A stretch of 64,000 bases of DNA from Notamacropus eugenii. Lineage: Eukaryota; Chordata; Mammalia; Diprotodontia; Macropodidae. The stretch lies in contig NC_092875.1 of the NCBI RefSeq assembly GCF_028372415.1, positions 49,786,771 through 49,850,770 of the forward strand, read 5' to 3'. Made by a program: the position numbers and the translations under genes. Positions 1 to 9,657 of the stretch are shown here, piece by piece. A model generated the notes under the pieces. It was given only the letters and a program-made list of their open reading frames with translations, ran no database searches and was not told where the DNA came from. Position 1 is the stretch's first letter. Every line of letters begins with the position of its first letter.

Positions 1-19
1 TCTTCAGCAATGAAAGATG

Positions 20-60
<41 letters not shown>
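1..60 (+). mobile_element. 3' tail of a WALLSI-type SINE with (CA)n
   Basis: The first 21 bases match the tail of the WALLSI-type SINE whose fuller copy ends at 9660 (TCTTCAGCAATGAA followed by a CA run). Only the tail lies in the window. The CA run continues to base 60, where LINE 3' UTR sequence begins. Confidence 0.6.
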
Positions 61-64
<4 letters not shown>

Positions 65-912
65 AGAGGGATTATATACATATAGACAGAGGGCACAAGA
101 TGAGTTGAACATGAAGGGATGATATCTAAAAAATTAAAATTAAGGGGTGAGAGAGGAATATATTGAGAGGAGAAAGGGAGAAAGAGAATGGAGTAAATTA
201 TCTCTCACATAAAAGAGGTAAGAAAAAACTTTTTCAATAGAGGGGAAGAGGGAGGAGATGAGAGGGAAATAATGAACCTTACTCTCATCAGATTTGACTT
301 AAGGAGAGAATAATATGCACACTCAATTTGGTATGGAAATCTATCTTACACTACAGGAAAGCAGAAGGGAAGGGGATAAGGGGTGTGGGGGATAATAGAA
401 GGGAGGGCAAATGGGAGGAGGGGGTAATTAGAAGTAAACATTTTTGAGGAGAGATAGGGTCAGAAGAGAGAAGATAATAAATGGAGGGCAGGATAGGATG
501 GAAGGAAATATAGTTAGTCCTTCACAATATGACTGTTCTGGAAGTGTTTTGCATAACTACACACATATAACCTATATTGAATTGCTTACCTTCTTGATGG
601 GGATGGGGATGGGAAGGGAGGGAGGAAAGGAGAGAAGTTGGAAGTCAAAGCTTTAAAAATGAATGTTAAGAATTGTTTTAACATGTTACTGGGAAATAAG
701 ACACAGACTATGGGGTATAAAAATCTATCTTGCCCTACAAGAAAATAGAGGGGAAGGAGATGAAAGAAGGGAGGGGTGTGATAGAAGGTTGGGGGAAGGG
801 ATGTTTTGGGGTGGGCAGGGGGAGACATAGGGAGAAAATTTGGAACTCAAAATCTTGTGGAAGTGAATGTGGAAAACTAAAAATAAATTAATTAGTTAAT
901 TTTTTTTAAAAA
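61..912 (+). mobile_element. HAL1/L1 3' UTR copy
   Basis: Collinear with 51080-51898, the 3' UTR of the half-L1 described below. Shared landmarks are GAGAGGAATATATTG, AATTATCTCTCA, CCTATATTGAATTGCTT, GGGGTATA, and a terminal GTGGAA.TGAATGT followed by an A-rich tail. Purine-rich and non-coding. It lies inside an older L1, whose ORF2 remnant resumes at about 914. Confidence 0.8.
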
Positions 913-913
913 T

Positions 914-1240
914 CCCAACTTCTGGAAGGTTTGTAAGAAACAAGGCACTCTAATACATTACAGGTGGAGCTATGGATTAACCCAACAATTCTGGAAAGCA
1001 GTTTGGAACTATGCTAAGACAGTTACTAAAAAGACCATTTGCCTTTGACTCAGAAGTCCCACTGTTAGGCATAATACCTCAAAGAGATCAAAGACAGAAA
1101 GAAACATCCATACACAACACTTCTGTGGTAGCAAAAAAACTGGACATAAGGTAGATGGACATCCATTGGAGAACTCCTAAATAAAATGTAGTGCATGAAT
1201 ATCATGGGAATTTAAGGCTATGAGGAATAAAGAAAACCAT
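914..1240 (+). mobile_element. Old L1 ORF2 C-terminal remnant
   Basis: Diverged copy of the marsupial L1 ORF2 end: GGTGGAGCTATGGATTAACC, then a CCTTTGACTCAGAAG..CCACTGTTAGG equivalent, then CATCCATTGGAGAA. No usable frame remains. The HAL1 3' UTR just upstream interrupts it or abuts it. Confidence 0.7.
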
Positions 1241-1252
1241 GGGTATCCAGTC

Positions 1253-1391
1253 TCACTTTTTTTTGGAGGAAATTAGGGTTTAGTGACTTGCCCAGATTCA
1301 CATAGCTAGTAAATGTCTGAGGCTAGATTTGAACTCAAGTCCTCCTGTCTCCAGGGCTGATACTCTAACCACAGTGCCTCCTAGCTGCCCC
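1253..1391 (-). mobile_element. tRNA-headed SINE, short form
   Basis: Reads on the minus strand from a GGGGGCAGCTAGGAGG head to the GGGCAAGTCACTAAACCC box, with a poly-T (antisense A-tail) at the left end. It is the short WSINE-like form without the long body. Confidence 0.75.
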
Positions 1392-1439
1392 CAAAGTTCT
1401 TTTTGGCTGTAGAGAGAATTAGGGCAGGTCTGTTGTGGC

Positions 1440-1600
1440 AATTTGTGGCATTTTCATGGAATCAGAGAATCTGGGTTAGAGTCCCCTTAACATTTGTGTG
1501 ATCTGGGGCTAATCACTTACCTTGCCTGGGCCTCAGTTTCCTCACCTGTCCAAGGAGGGAGTTGGACAAGTAGTTTCCTCCAGCTTTAAATCTGTAACTT
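1440..1600 (+). mobile_element. MIR
   Basis: Sense CORE-SINE: GAATCTGGGTTAGAGTCC, TGTGTGATCTGGG, CCTCAGTTTCCTCACCTGT, then GAGTTGGACAAGTAG..CCAGCTTTAAATCTG. Diverged but full length. Confidence 0.75.
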
Positions 1601-2090
1601 GTGACAAACCAGACGGAAGCCCAGTGCGCAGGGAAATGCCACTCATTTCTTCCAAGACATCTCTTTACTATGCCAGATCCTCATGCATCCTTTTACCCCA
1701 TAACAGCCTCGTACTAGCCTCTGGGTCCCCCAGCTCTGATAGGCCGACTTTCACCTCGCCTGGCTCAGAATCAAGCTACTTCCCTGTCATTTCATTCACA
1801 TTCTACTGGCACCCTGTAGCCCCCCTTCTTGTCTCTGTATTTGTATATGCCGCACCTGGTATAAGTGACCTCATTCTATCCCATCGTCTCCTATACACTG
1901 CTCCTCTATCAGCCCCTCTCTCCCCTTACCTACTTCTCTACTACCTACAAACATACCCAGGTGGCTCCCAATCCTCAAAATAAACAAACAAATGCATAAA
2001 GAAATAAACCCTTACTTCATACATCAAGTCCTGCTATCTGTCATTCCATATCCCTCCTCCCTGTGTGGGAAAGTCATCTGAAATCAATGC
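1601..2090. other. Unassigned sequence
   Basis: Pyrimidine-leaning DNA with an open frame of about 150 codons whose start lies in the MIR upstream. Its predicted peptide (hydrophobic, Ser/Pro/Tyr-rich) matches no family I know. I treat it as non-coding. Confidence 0.4.
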
Positions 2091-2094
2091 CTAA

Positions 2095-2245
2095 GTTTTC
2101 CTTCTTGTCACTCCACAGTCTGACTTCTGACCTCATCATTCAACCACATCTATTCTCCACAAAATTACTAATGATCTCTTAATTGCCAAATCTAATGGCC
2201 TTTTCTCAGTCCTCATCCTTCTTCAATTTGTTTGCTACTCTGCTT
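2095..2245 (+). mobile_element. L2 reverse-transcriptase fragment
   Basis: One frame reads TNDLLIAKSNGLFSVLILL, the block just upstream of the reverse-transcriptase active site in L2/CR1-clade LINEs. Only about 150 bp remain. Confidence 0.75.
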
Positions 2246-2371
2246 AGATAAATGGGTTGGCTCAATTTTAAAAGAAAATGAAAAAGGTTGGCCCAGTGAC
2301 TTGCCCGTGGCAGAGCAGGAGATAATCTGCAGTTGTGATAGGATTGGCACACAGGTCCTCTGACAACAGAA

Positions 2372-2623
2372 AGTTAGGTGATGTCATAGTGCACAGAACA
2401 TCAGATATGGAGTCAGGAAGACTCATCTTCCTGAGTTCAAATCTGGCCTCAGACACTTCCTAGCTATGTGACCCTGGGCAAGTCACTTAACCCTGTTTGC
2501 CTCAGTTTCCTCATCTATAAAATGAGCTGGAGAAGAAAATGAAAAACCACTTCAGTATGTTTGCCAGGAAAGTCCCAAATGGGTCACAAAGAGTTGGACT
2601 TGACTAAAACAATTCAACAACAA
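2372..2623 (+). mobile_element. tRNA-headed SINE, long form, with target duplication
   Basis: Near full length: diverged head, GAGTTCAAATCTGGCCTCAG, GACCCTGGGCAAGTCACTTAA, CCTCAGTTTCCTCATCT, then the long body (GAGCTGGAGAAG..CAAATGGGTCACAAAGAG) and an ACAACAAC tail. Flanked by CCTCTGACAACAGAA (2357-2371) and CCTCTGACACCAAAA (2624-2638), a 15-bp duplication with two differences. Confidence 0.9.
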
Positions 2624-2639
2624 CCTCTGACACCAAAAC

Positions 2640-3475
2640 CAGGGCTTTTTCCACTTGACCACCCAACCTCCCATCTTCTTGTCTTCACATGGCAGGAATT
2701 CTGTCCTCTGGGGACACTCCAGTTCATCAGTGAATCACCCAGACTAGAACCCAACACTGCGGATATGACTACAGGCTTATGTAAGTTCTTTTTTGGCAGT
2801 CTGCTTTTCAGAAAGTGTAAGTCACACAATGGAAGGAAATCAGGGCTCTTGACTAGGCCCCTATTCGCGGCAAGTATTACAGAAAATCCATTGTAAATAG
2901 CTGCAAGAGGTTGGTTGTACCCATTCATCATGATAAGTAGCAACCAAAAAGACCCTACTCAGTTTGTTAAAAGAGTTCCTCGTCTGAGCCAGCCAACTTC
3001 AGCCCAGAAGATGCCTGGGCCTGGGAGCCTGAGCACAGGGCTGGCTCCAGCTGTAATTAGGCAATAATTAATACAACTGGCTGCAAAGACAGATGAGGAT
3101 CCTGGGTCTATAGGAAGGAGTTGGGTGAGCCGTGGAGATTTATCTGTTTCACTGGAGGGAGGGGGAAGAGAAGGAGAGGTAATGAATATTTATAAAGTAA
3201 TCTGGGTCTGCCACTGCCTACCAAGGCATAAAAGTGGGTATTTTCGAACTAACGCACTTTATTAACTACCCAATCATTTTTCAGAAGATACTTTTATATT
3301 TTGTGAGCCTCATTGAACTCATGGAACAGCTTTTCTTTATTTCCCATGAGCCCTTTGATGGTGTTTTGATAATGCCCCTGTTTTCCACTCCTGGGGAAAA
3401 CAAAGAAGGGTAGGGTTCAGCCCCAGAATTCAATTCAATGTAATGTAACATTTTACAAATAGCAAAAATCACCAG
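2640..3475. other. Unique sequence, no gene seen
   Basis: No repeat or coding signature recognised. Around 3040-3085 there is a TAATTA-rich stretch (CTGTAATTAGGC..AATAATTAATAC), a possible homeodomain-type regulatory patch. Short opposing frames near 2600-2940 look random. Confidence 0.35.
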
Positions 3476-3477
3476 TT

Positions 3478-3650
3478 CATAACTTTAAAGCTGAAAGGAA
3501 GCTTAAAGGTCATCTACTCCAACCTTTTATTCTACAGGTGAGGAAACTGAGGCTCAGAGAGGAAATAAGTCTTGTTTCCCACAGGTAAGTGGTAGATTCA
3601 TGATTCAAACTTAAGTCCTCGACTTCAAATCCATTGTTGTTTCAGCTGCT
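3478..3650 (-). mobile_element. MIR
   Basis: Antisense MIR: AAAGGTCATCTACTCCAACC, GAGGAAACTGAGGCTCAGAG, then diverged core to about 3650. Confidence 0.8.
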
Positions 3651-3661
3651 CTGTGCAGTAA

Positions 3662-3915
3662 ATAGTTACTATGAGTTAGACTCTATGTTAGGCGTTCAGA
3701 ATGCAAAAGCAGAAATAGAAAAACAGACTTAGCCAGTATCTTCCCTCTGAGATGATTGTCGATTTATCCTGTATATATCTTGCTTGTGTATAATGTTGTC
3801 TCTCCCATCAGGCTGTGAGTTCCTTGAGGGCAGGGGTTACCTTTTGCCTTTAAATATAACCTCTTGGCTTGGTCCAGTGCCTGGCATTTAGTGGGTACTT
3901 ACTACATGCTTGCTG
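3662..3915. mobile_element. Two L2 3' pieces in opposite orientation
   Basis: 3662-3750 is antisense L2 3' end (TAGACTCTATGTTAGGC..TTCAGAATGCAAA). 3755-3915 is sense L2 3' end (CAGGCTGTGAGTTCCTTGAG, GGCAGGGGTTACC, CAGTGCCTGGCATTTAGTGG). They lie back to back. Confidence 0.65.
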
Positions 3916-4193
3916 ACCTCACTTTATGGAACTTTCCTTCTAGGATAAAATTCTAGAGTAAAATCCTAGATAAAATTATAAAATTTCTCCCCCCTTGATC
4001 TCTGAGGTTTAACCTGTCCCCTCTGCAAACGCTCCTCTTTTCCTAAATATATTGTCCTGTCCTGTCCTAAAACCTTAAACCTATTGCACTATGAAACTGG
4101 GACTGCAATGGGCCCCTGCCTAAGGGGGTCCTCTGGACCCTCCTAGCTTTATATCAATAGTAACTGTTGCTGGTGCCCACCCAGCCTCATGTC
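3916..4193. other. Unassigned sequence
   Basis: About 280 bp with no recognised repeat or coding signal, ending at a T18 run (4194-4211) that precedes the next SINE. Confidence 0.35.
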
Positions 4194-4211
4194 TTTTTTT
4201 TTTTTTTTTTT

Positions 4212-4525
4212 GGACCTCATTAAAGGGGCCATGCCTCAGCTACTTCTTAAAAGGGGCCTAGTCAACGAATGGGCGTTGCCTCACCCTAAGTGAGTACCTG
4301 CAAAGACCTTGGCCTAAAGGGCCCAAGGCCTCCTAGTGCATCCTGGGTCATCTCCAGCCATCCTGATGAATATCTGGTCACTGGATCCAGATGGCTCAGG
4401 AGGAGAAGCAAGGCTGGTGACCTGCACAGCCCCCCTCACTCAAAACAAAGTCAAGTGCAAGTCATGTTATCACTTCTCTGATGTCATGGTCTTCTTCAGC
4501 CACAAAGCAGGAACACAATTGTCCT
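4212..4525 (+). mobile_element. WALLSI-type SINE with non-tRNA head
   Basis: Begins GGACCTCATTAAAGGGGCC and continues to the body shared with 9485-9655 (GCATCCTGGGTCATCTCCAG, CCTGATGAATATCTGGTCAC, CTCAAAACAAAGTCAAGTGC, GATGTCATGGTCTTCTTCAG). The tail lacks a CA run. Its first ~130 bp differ completely from the tRNA-like head of the 9363 copy although the bodies align. Confidence 0.75.
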
Positions 4526-4942
4526 GAGGCTCTTTACCTGTTTTGTCATGGAAGACCTTTGACAGTCTAGTGAGTACTAATGGACCCTTTTCTCAAATTA
4601 TTCTAAATGAATCAAATAAAAGCTATAGGATTACAAAATAAACCAGCTATACTGAAGTTTTTTGTTGTTTGGTTGTTTTTCAATGATGTCCAACTCTTCA
4701 TGACCTCTTTTGAAGTTTTCTTCACAAAGTTACTGGAATAGTTTCCCATTTCCTTCTCCAGCTCATTTTTTACAGATGAGGAAACTGAGGCATATAGAAG
4801 TTAAGAGATTTGTCCAGGGTCACACAGCTAATAAGTGTCTTAGGTCAGATTTGAACTCAGCAAGATGAGCAAATATTGAAATAGAGCAATCAAATTATTT
4901 TAAAAACAAGTTCATTATATCAAATTAAGAACCCCCATCTTC
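4526..4942 (+). mobile_element. Non-autonomous hAT-like DNA element, split by a SINE
   Basis: Same family as 12093-12540, 15955-16200 and 32143-32358. Left part is 4526-4656 (CTCTTTACCTGTTTTGTCAT..CTATAGGATTACAAAATAAA). Right part is 4869-4942, ending AAATTAAGAACCCCC. A SINE lies between, flanked by related ATA(C/T)TGAA copies. Confidence 0.7.
4658..4868 (-). mobile_element. tRNA-headed SINE, long form, 5'-truncated
   Basis: Antisense: TTGTTGTTTGGTTG tail, CAACTCTTCATGACC, TTTCCCATTTCCTTCTCCAG, GATGAGGAAACTGAGG, GGTCACACAGCTAATAAG, TTTGAACTCAG. It stops there, lacking the tRNA-like head. Inserted in the hAT-like element. Confidence 0.85.
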
Positions 4943-4945
4943 AGA

Positions 4946-5130
4946 GATCTTTAGATTAAGAACTAGGAGGGAGTCTAGAGGTCATTGGGTCAAACCCCAT
5001 CATTGTACAGATAAGAAAACTGAGACCAGAAAAGAAGGACTTATTCCAGGTAGTAAGTCTCAGAGTCTGAATTTGATCCTGAGTCTCCTGACTCTACAAC
5101 TAGGGCTCTTTCTAACGCTCTGTATGATGA
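4946..5130 (-). mobile_element. MIR
   Basis: Antisense MIR: AGAACTAGGAGGGAGTCTAG, GATAAGAAAACTGAGACC, CCTGAGTCTCCTGACTC. Strongly diverged. Confidence 0.7.
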
Positions 5131-5455
5131 GTTTCACTTTTTTAGTTAGAGTAAAGACACTGGGCAAAGTGAAGCAGCCTAGACCTAGAGGAGAAATGAA
5201 GAAATACACTTTTCTCCTTCAGTTGGAGAGGTAAGGGATGAGGGATGTGAAATGGTGCATTCGGGGTCTGATGCTGGGGCTGTGTAGGGTTGGTTTTGCT
5301 TCACCTTTTTTTAATTACAAGGGAAGGCTCACAGGAAAGGTAAACCATTGTCCAGTAGCAGGAGGGAAATCTCTGGAAACGACTGGGATACATAAACAAA
5401 ATACATCAATAAAACATTTTTTTAATTAAGGCCCAGCAGCGGGGGCGTGCTGGAG

Positions 5456-5690
5456 CTGGCTCATCCCAGCTAGCCAGAATCAACTGGTAAATTTTCTTTG
5501 TGAGGATTTACCCCTCAGAAATGAGCAAATCTCACAAATGAGGCTTTGGTTTATTGTCCTGTGGATCATCTGGACTTAAGAAAGAAGTGGAGAAAATAGA
5601 AATAATGCACATTAAACTCAAAGGTGTGTCTGGTATTTTTTTGAGGGAAAAGCTGATGGTTAAATATTTACTATCATACTCCTGCACAGA
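5456..5690 (+). repeat. Dispersed family 'A', copy 1
   Basis: Aligns with 11348-11600 and 31285-31520. Shared blocks are a (T/A)TTTAC(A)C(C)TCAGA.A motif, GACTTAAGAAAGAAGTGGAG, AATAATGCACATTAAA, and a final TTAAATATTTACTATCATAC. I do not recognise the family. Confidence 0.6.
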
Positions 5691-5694
5691 AACT

Positions 5695-5945
5695 GCTGAG
5701 GCTGCTAGGTGGAGTCATGGGGGAATAGAGCTATAGGAATGGAGTAGTGAGATCCCAGTTTGAATCCTGCTTCAGACACTTACCAGTTGTGTGATCCTGA
5801 GCAAGTCACTGAATCCCAGGCTTGGTTTTCTCATGATTAAAACAGGAATAAGAATAATAACAGTATAATGACCTCCCAGGCTTATTGTGAGGGAAATGGG
5901 ATGGGCTTTGTAATGTGCTTTGTGGACCTTAAAGTTCTGTATAAA
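5695..5945 (+). mobile_element. MIR/THER-type CORE-SINE with marsupial tail
   Basis: Diverged tRNA-like head (GGCTGCTAGGTGGAGTCATG), TGAATCCTGCTTCAGACACT, TGTGTGATCCTGAGCAAGTC. The 3' tail has TGACCTCCCAGGCTTATTGTG and ends AAAGTTCTGTATAAATAC, the tail seen again at 23708-23915 and 28197-28435. Confidence 0.75.
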
Positions 5946-5948
5946 TAC

Positions 5949-6168
5949 TGGGGGGTGGGGGAGGGAAGGGGAAGGAGGGAAGGAAGAGGGAAAGGAGGGA
6001 GGAGGAGGGAAATGGGGAAGGGGAAGGAGAAAGGAGGGAGGGAAAGAAGGGAGGGGGAAGGAAAGGAGGGAGGGGGAGGGGAAGGGGAAGCAGGAAGGGG
6101 GAGGGAAAGGAGGGAGGGGGAGGGAAAGGAGGGAGGGGGAGGAGGGAGGAGTGGGGGAAAGGGATGGG
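5949..6168 (+). repeat. Polypurine tract (GGGA/GGAA)n
   Basis: About 220 bp of almost pure G/A on the plus strand, imperfect GGGAAGGAGG repeats. Open frames across it (Gly/Arg/Glu-rich on plus, Pro/Ser-rich on minus) are composition artefacts. Confidence 0.9.
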
Positions 6169-6793
6169 GACGGGGAGCAGGAGGTTGCTTCTGCTCAGAC
6201 AGGGGTACTCTAGGTCCCTCTTTTCCCTAACCCACTCTGGGGTTTCTAAGAGGTCCCTGTGTTGACCAAGACCGCTGGCTGGAAAAATCATTAGGTGCCC
6301 TCCCTTGAAGAAGGTCTCGTTCCCCTCCCCCATTCCTTCACCCCATCTTACCGTACTCCTCCACCCTCCAGCCTACTTACAGTTTCTGGGGAAGCTAGCA
6401 GATCATAATAACAGGATGTTGGCACTGTAAACAGACCCCCACCCACCAGCAGCCAGGCCATGAGCTAGTTGTATGCAAATGAGCCCTGGTGCCAGGACTG
6501 GTAGGTAGAGGGAACCTGGTTGTATATTAAACCAGGGCACTTAGCTTGGTTCCAGCTGGTCTGATCTGAAGGAACCCCTGGTTTCCTCCTCAGCCCCTCT
6601 CCTCCTCCCACTCCCAACCTCTCCCTCTAGAAAGGAATTCACACTTAATAAGGTAAATGTTCGTCCTGCTGCTGCTGGTGCCTGGGCTATTAGAGCTCCC
6701 ATCAAAGCAGCCCAGGCCAGGCAGGGTGGAGCCAGCCCCGGCTGAGTGTGGGGCTGCAGGACCTAGCTACAGTCTCAGCAGCATCAGCAGCAG
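6169..6793. other. Unique sequence; possible regulatory patch
   Basis: No repeat recognised. It holds an octamer ATGCAAAT (6473-6480) and, 35 bp on, a perfect inverted repeat CCTGGTT (6515-6521) / AACCAGG (6530-6536) around GTATATTA. No coding signature. Regulatory function is inference only. Confidence 0.35.
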
Positions 6794-6794
6794 G

Positions 6795-7227
6795 GCTGTC
6801 TCTGTCTCTGTCTCTGTCTCTGTCTCTGTCTCTGTCTCTGTCTCTGTCTCTGTCTCTCTCTCTTTCTCTCTCTCTCCTTCTCCTTCTCTCCTCTCTCCCT
6901 CTCCCTCCCCCCCTCTTCCTCTTCCTCCCCCCCTCCCCCCTTTTTCTCCCCCCTCCCCCCCTCTTCCTCCCCCCTCCCCCCTCTTCCTCCCCCTTTCCCC
7001 CCTCTTCCTCCCCCCCTCTTCCTCCCCCCTCCCCCCTTCCTCCTCCTCTCTCCCCTCTTTCTTTCTCTCCCTCTCCCTCCTCCTCCTCTTCCCTCTTCCC
7101 CATCTTCCCTCTCTTCCCCACCCCCTTCCTCTCCTACCCCTCTCTCTTCCCCTCTCCCTTCCTCTTTCTCTCCATCCCTCCCCCACTTCTTTCTCTGTCC
7201 CTCCTTGTCCCTCTTTCTCCCTCCCCC

Positions 7228-7230
<3 letters not shown>
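6795..7230 (+). repeat. Long polypyrimidine tract
   Basis: Starts as (TGTCTC)n to about 6856, becomes (CT)n, then about 370 bp of C/T with CCTCTTCCTCCCCCC units. Almost no purines on the plus strand. Overlapping frames of 140-260 codons on both strands are low-complexity artefacts. Confidence 0.95.

Positions 7231-7232
<2 letters not shown>

Positions 7233-7312
<80 letters not shown>
7233..7312 (+). repeat. (CA)40 microsatellite
   Basis: Uninterrupted CA dinucleotide run directly after the polypyrimidine tract. It is the longest pure CA run in the window. Confidence 0.95.
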
Positions 7313-7316
<4 letters not shown>

Positions 7317-8040
7317 CCTTCAAAACATCAAGAGAGCAAGGCCCAAGATACAGACTTCCTGTATAGAGCAAATGAGCTAAGGTCTGAGCACTCCCCTCCA
7401 CAGGCTGGATGGCCCGAAGGTGTCTCTGCCTGGTGATCGATTGATGCTCCTCAGAAGGCCTGGCTGTCCCTCGTTGGGTCCGACTTTCTGCTTCTACCTC
7501 CCATCCTTCCTGGTGATGAAATCATCTTCACCCCCCAGCAGGATTTCCTGACAATTCCTCCCACTGTGATTCATGCCAAATAAAGACCCTCTTATTGCAT
7601 TTACAAATCCTCCAGCCAGAGTCTTTTTTACCTTGGTTATTCATCTACGGACAAATGAGACTCAAGGACAGGAGGAGCCCATTAAAGTCGATTTATAGCT
7701 GTCTCCTCTCTTGAGTTAGCAACCCATGGTACCCCCTCACTTCCCACCAAGTTATTGTCTCTGGAATTAGAGGACTTTAGAAGCCTATTTAGATGACTGA
7801 TCTCTGTATTCTTGCAAGTGCTTGGGGGCCCAGACAGTCTGTCCATTATCATCTGATGCTCTCCCCCCAGTAATTGACAGTCCTGTCGACTTTTCATGTG
7901 AGAGCTCGGCAGAGAGGCAGGAGCCAAGGAGAATGATGCCTGCCGCTCTCCCTGCTGGCCCAGGTGGCCGCTGCTGATGGAAAATTCTTGTGGGCAGAGG
8001 CCTCTCTGGCCATATCGGTGCTGGGCCAGGCCCTTGTAAG
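7313..8040. other. Unique sequence, no gene seen
   Basis: No repeat recognised. An AATAAA lies at about 7579. A minus-strand open frame of 147 codons (7682-8125) runs into a MIR and an L2 and matches nothing known, so I do not call it a gene. Confidence 0.35.
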
Positions 8041-8042
8041 TA

Positions 8043-8110
8043 ATATAACATGATGAATTGGAAAGAGCTCTGGCTTTGGAATCAGGGCCCTCCCCCACCT
8101 TCAAATCCCA
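8043..8110 (+). mobile_element. MIR fragment (5' half)
   Basis: GGAAAGAGCTCTGGCTTTGG, AATCAGGGCCCT.., TTCAAATCCCAGC. Ends where antisense L2 begins. Confidence 0.6.
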
Positions 8111-8121
8111 GCTGAAGGACT

Positions 8122-8560
8122 CCATCAGTCACCAGGCATTTATCAAGCTCTGTGCTAGTTGGAGACAAAGAAGGAAATGTAAACCATTCTTCCTTCAGGA
8201 AGCTTCTTTTCAAATGGGTAAGGGAGACATGCGCATATATAAAAACGTGAGTACAAAGTATTTAGAGAGCATGAACACATATCTGAAGGGAACAGGAGAG
8301 GCATCTAGCAGAAGAACTGAGTCTTGAAGAAAACCAGGTGGAAGTAAGGAGAAAATACATGTGGGCGATGGCCAATGCAAAATCATGGTGGTGGGAGATG
8401 AATATCTTGTATGAGGGATGGAAATCGGCCAGTATGGTAGGATTGGAGTGTGTAGAGGGAGTACTGGGAAAGAAGATGGGAAAGGTGGGAAGGAGCCAGG
8501 TTGTGAGAAATTTTAAGTATTAAACTAAGGAGTTTCTAGAGGTAGTAGGGAATTGGGTGG
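8122..8560 (-). mobile_element. L2, 3' half
   Basis: Antisense L2: CCAGGCATTTATCAAGCTCT (3' tip), CTTCAGGAAGCTTC, TGAAGAAAACCAGG, GGTGGGAAGGAGCCAGGTTG and TTTTAAGTATTAAAC. Covers the 3' UTR and the end of ORF2. Confidence 0.7.
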
Positions 8561-8565
8561 ATGGT

Positions 8566-8765
8566 CATCCAGGTACACACACATGCATACACGCATACCA
8601 CATATGTATAAATATATGTATAATATGTGTATATGTGTATGTATGTATATATACGTGTGCACATACATAGTATGTATATGTGTATGTATGTGTAGTTATA
8701 TATATAGATATATATATATTGAGATCAGATGGCCTCTGCGCATCTCAGCTCTAAATCTGAACTCG
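8566..8765. repeat. (TATG/CATA)n microsatellite with a MIR tail
   Basis: About 150 bp of imperfect ACACATGCATAC / TATGTGTATATG / TATATA units, ending at 8716. The next 48 bp (AGATCAGATGGCC..CTCTAAATCTG) are the 3' end of a sense MIR. Confidence 0.8.
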
Positions 8766-9065
8766 TGTGCACAGATTCCCAAAATAAACACTTGTCGTTT
8801 TTTCACACTGATGGAGGAGAAAAGCAACACAGATCAACCAACAGTGAATAACCCCAAAATCATATATATTATCAAGGGACAAGCACTAAATAAAATGTCA
8901 GCTCAAAGACTTGAAATGAAGCACAACTTGGGATTCATCTGGAACAAAATATGATTAAGGGAAGGCATAGACAGGCTTGGTTATCCATTGTCCTGGTCAG
9001 TTTTTTTCTCTAATCCAGCCTCCCCAAGCCCCTAAAACGTCTGACTCTGCTACAAATTCTTACCA
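8766..9065. other. Unassigned sequence
   Basis: A-rich, about 300 bp, no recognised repeat. Short frames continuing out of the microsatellite are not credible genes. Confidence 0.35.
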
Positions 9066-9150
9066 GTCAAAGCTATAACTAGGGCAGGACAATTGGAACT
9101 TTGTTCCAGGGCACCAAATTTAAAAGGAACCAAAAGCATTCAAAAATAAA
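9066..9150 (+). repeat. Dispersed family 'E', copy 1
   Basis: TATAACTAGGGCAGG..ACTTTGTTCCAGGGCACCAAATTT matches 17958-18010 (plus) and, reversed, 46762-46808 and 61738-61800. Family not recognised. Confidence 0.55.
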
Positions 9151-9362
9151 TAAAAAAATAAAAAAATCAGAGTGTAGTAACTAGTTAGTAGTAAGAACTA
9201 GGGTACTCCCCCCTCCCAGGGATTTGTTAAAATGTGATCAGATAACCTCATTCTTTTCCCCAGTTGAGCTCCTCTCTGGCCCACTAGCACCCTCTCCCTA
9301 TTGGGGTTGGGGTCCAAGTATAAAAAGGCACATTCAGTGCTGCCCTGGGGGAGAAGGAGGAT

Positions 9363-9657
9363 GGACAGCTAGGTGGGGCAGTGGATAGAGCAGGAGTCAG
9401 GAGGACCTGAGTTCAAATCTCACCTCAGACTCTTGACACTCACTAGCTGTGTGACCTTGGGCAAGTCACTTCACCCCAACTGCTTCATCCTGGGTCATCT
9501 CCAGTCATCCTGATGAATATGTGGTCACTGGATTCAGATGGCTCTGGAAGAGAAGTGAGACTGGTGACCTGCACAGCCCTCCCTCACTCAAAGCAAAGTC
9601 AAGTGCAAGTCATGTCATCATTGCTCTGATGGCATGGTCTTCTTCAGCAATGAAGGA

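Noticed and set aside
1522-1983. 153-codon frame as a small gene
   Set aside because: Starts in a MIR and its peptide resembles no family; no conservation can be tested here.
5868-6333. Frames of 97-134 codons
   Set aside because: Translations of the GGGA/GGAA purine tract; low complexity.
6657-7436. Frames of 140-260 codons on both strands
   Set aside because: They translate the polypyrimidine and CA tracts into Ser/Leu/Pro, Arg/Glu and Thr/His repeats. No domain; composition explains them fully.
7682-8125. 147-codon minus-strand frame as an exon
   Set aside because: Its start lies in an L2/MIR junction and no protein family is recognisable; kept as unassigned.
9363-9460. tRNA gene
   Set aside because: The tRNA-like heads of these SINEs have degenerate A and B boxes but continue into SINE bodies; no cloverleaf with intact acceptor and anticodon arms.
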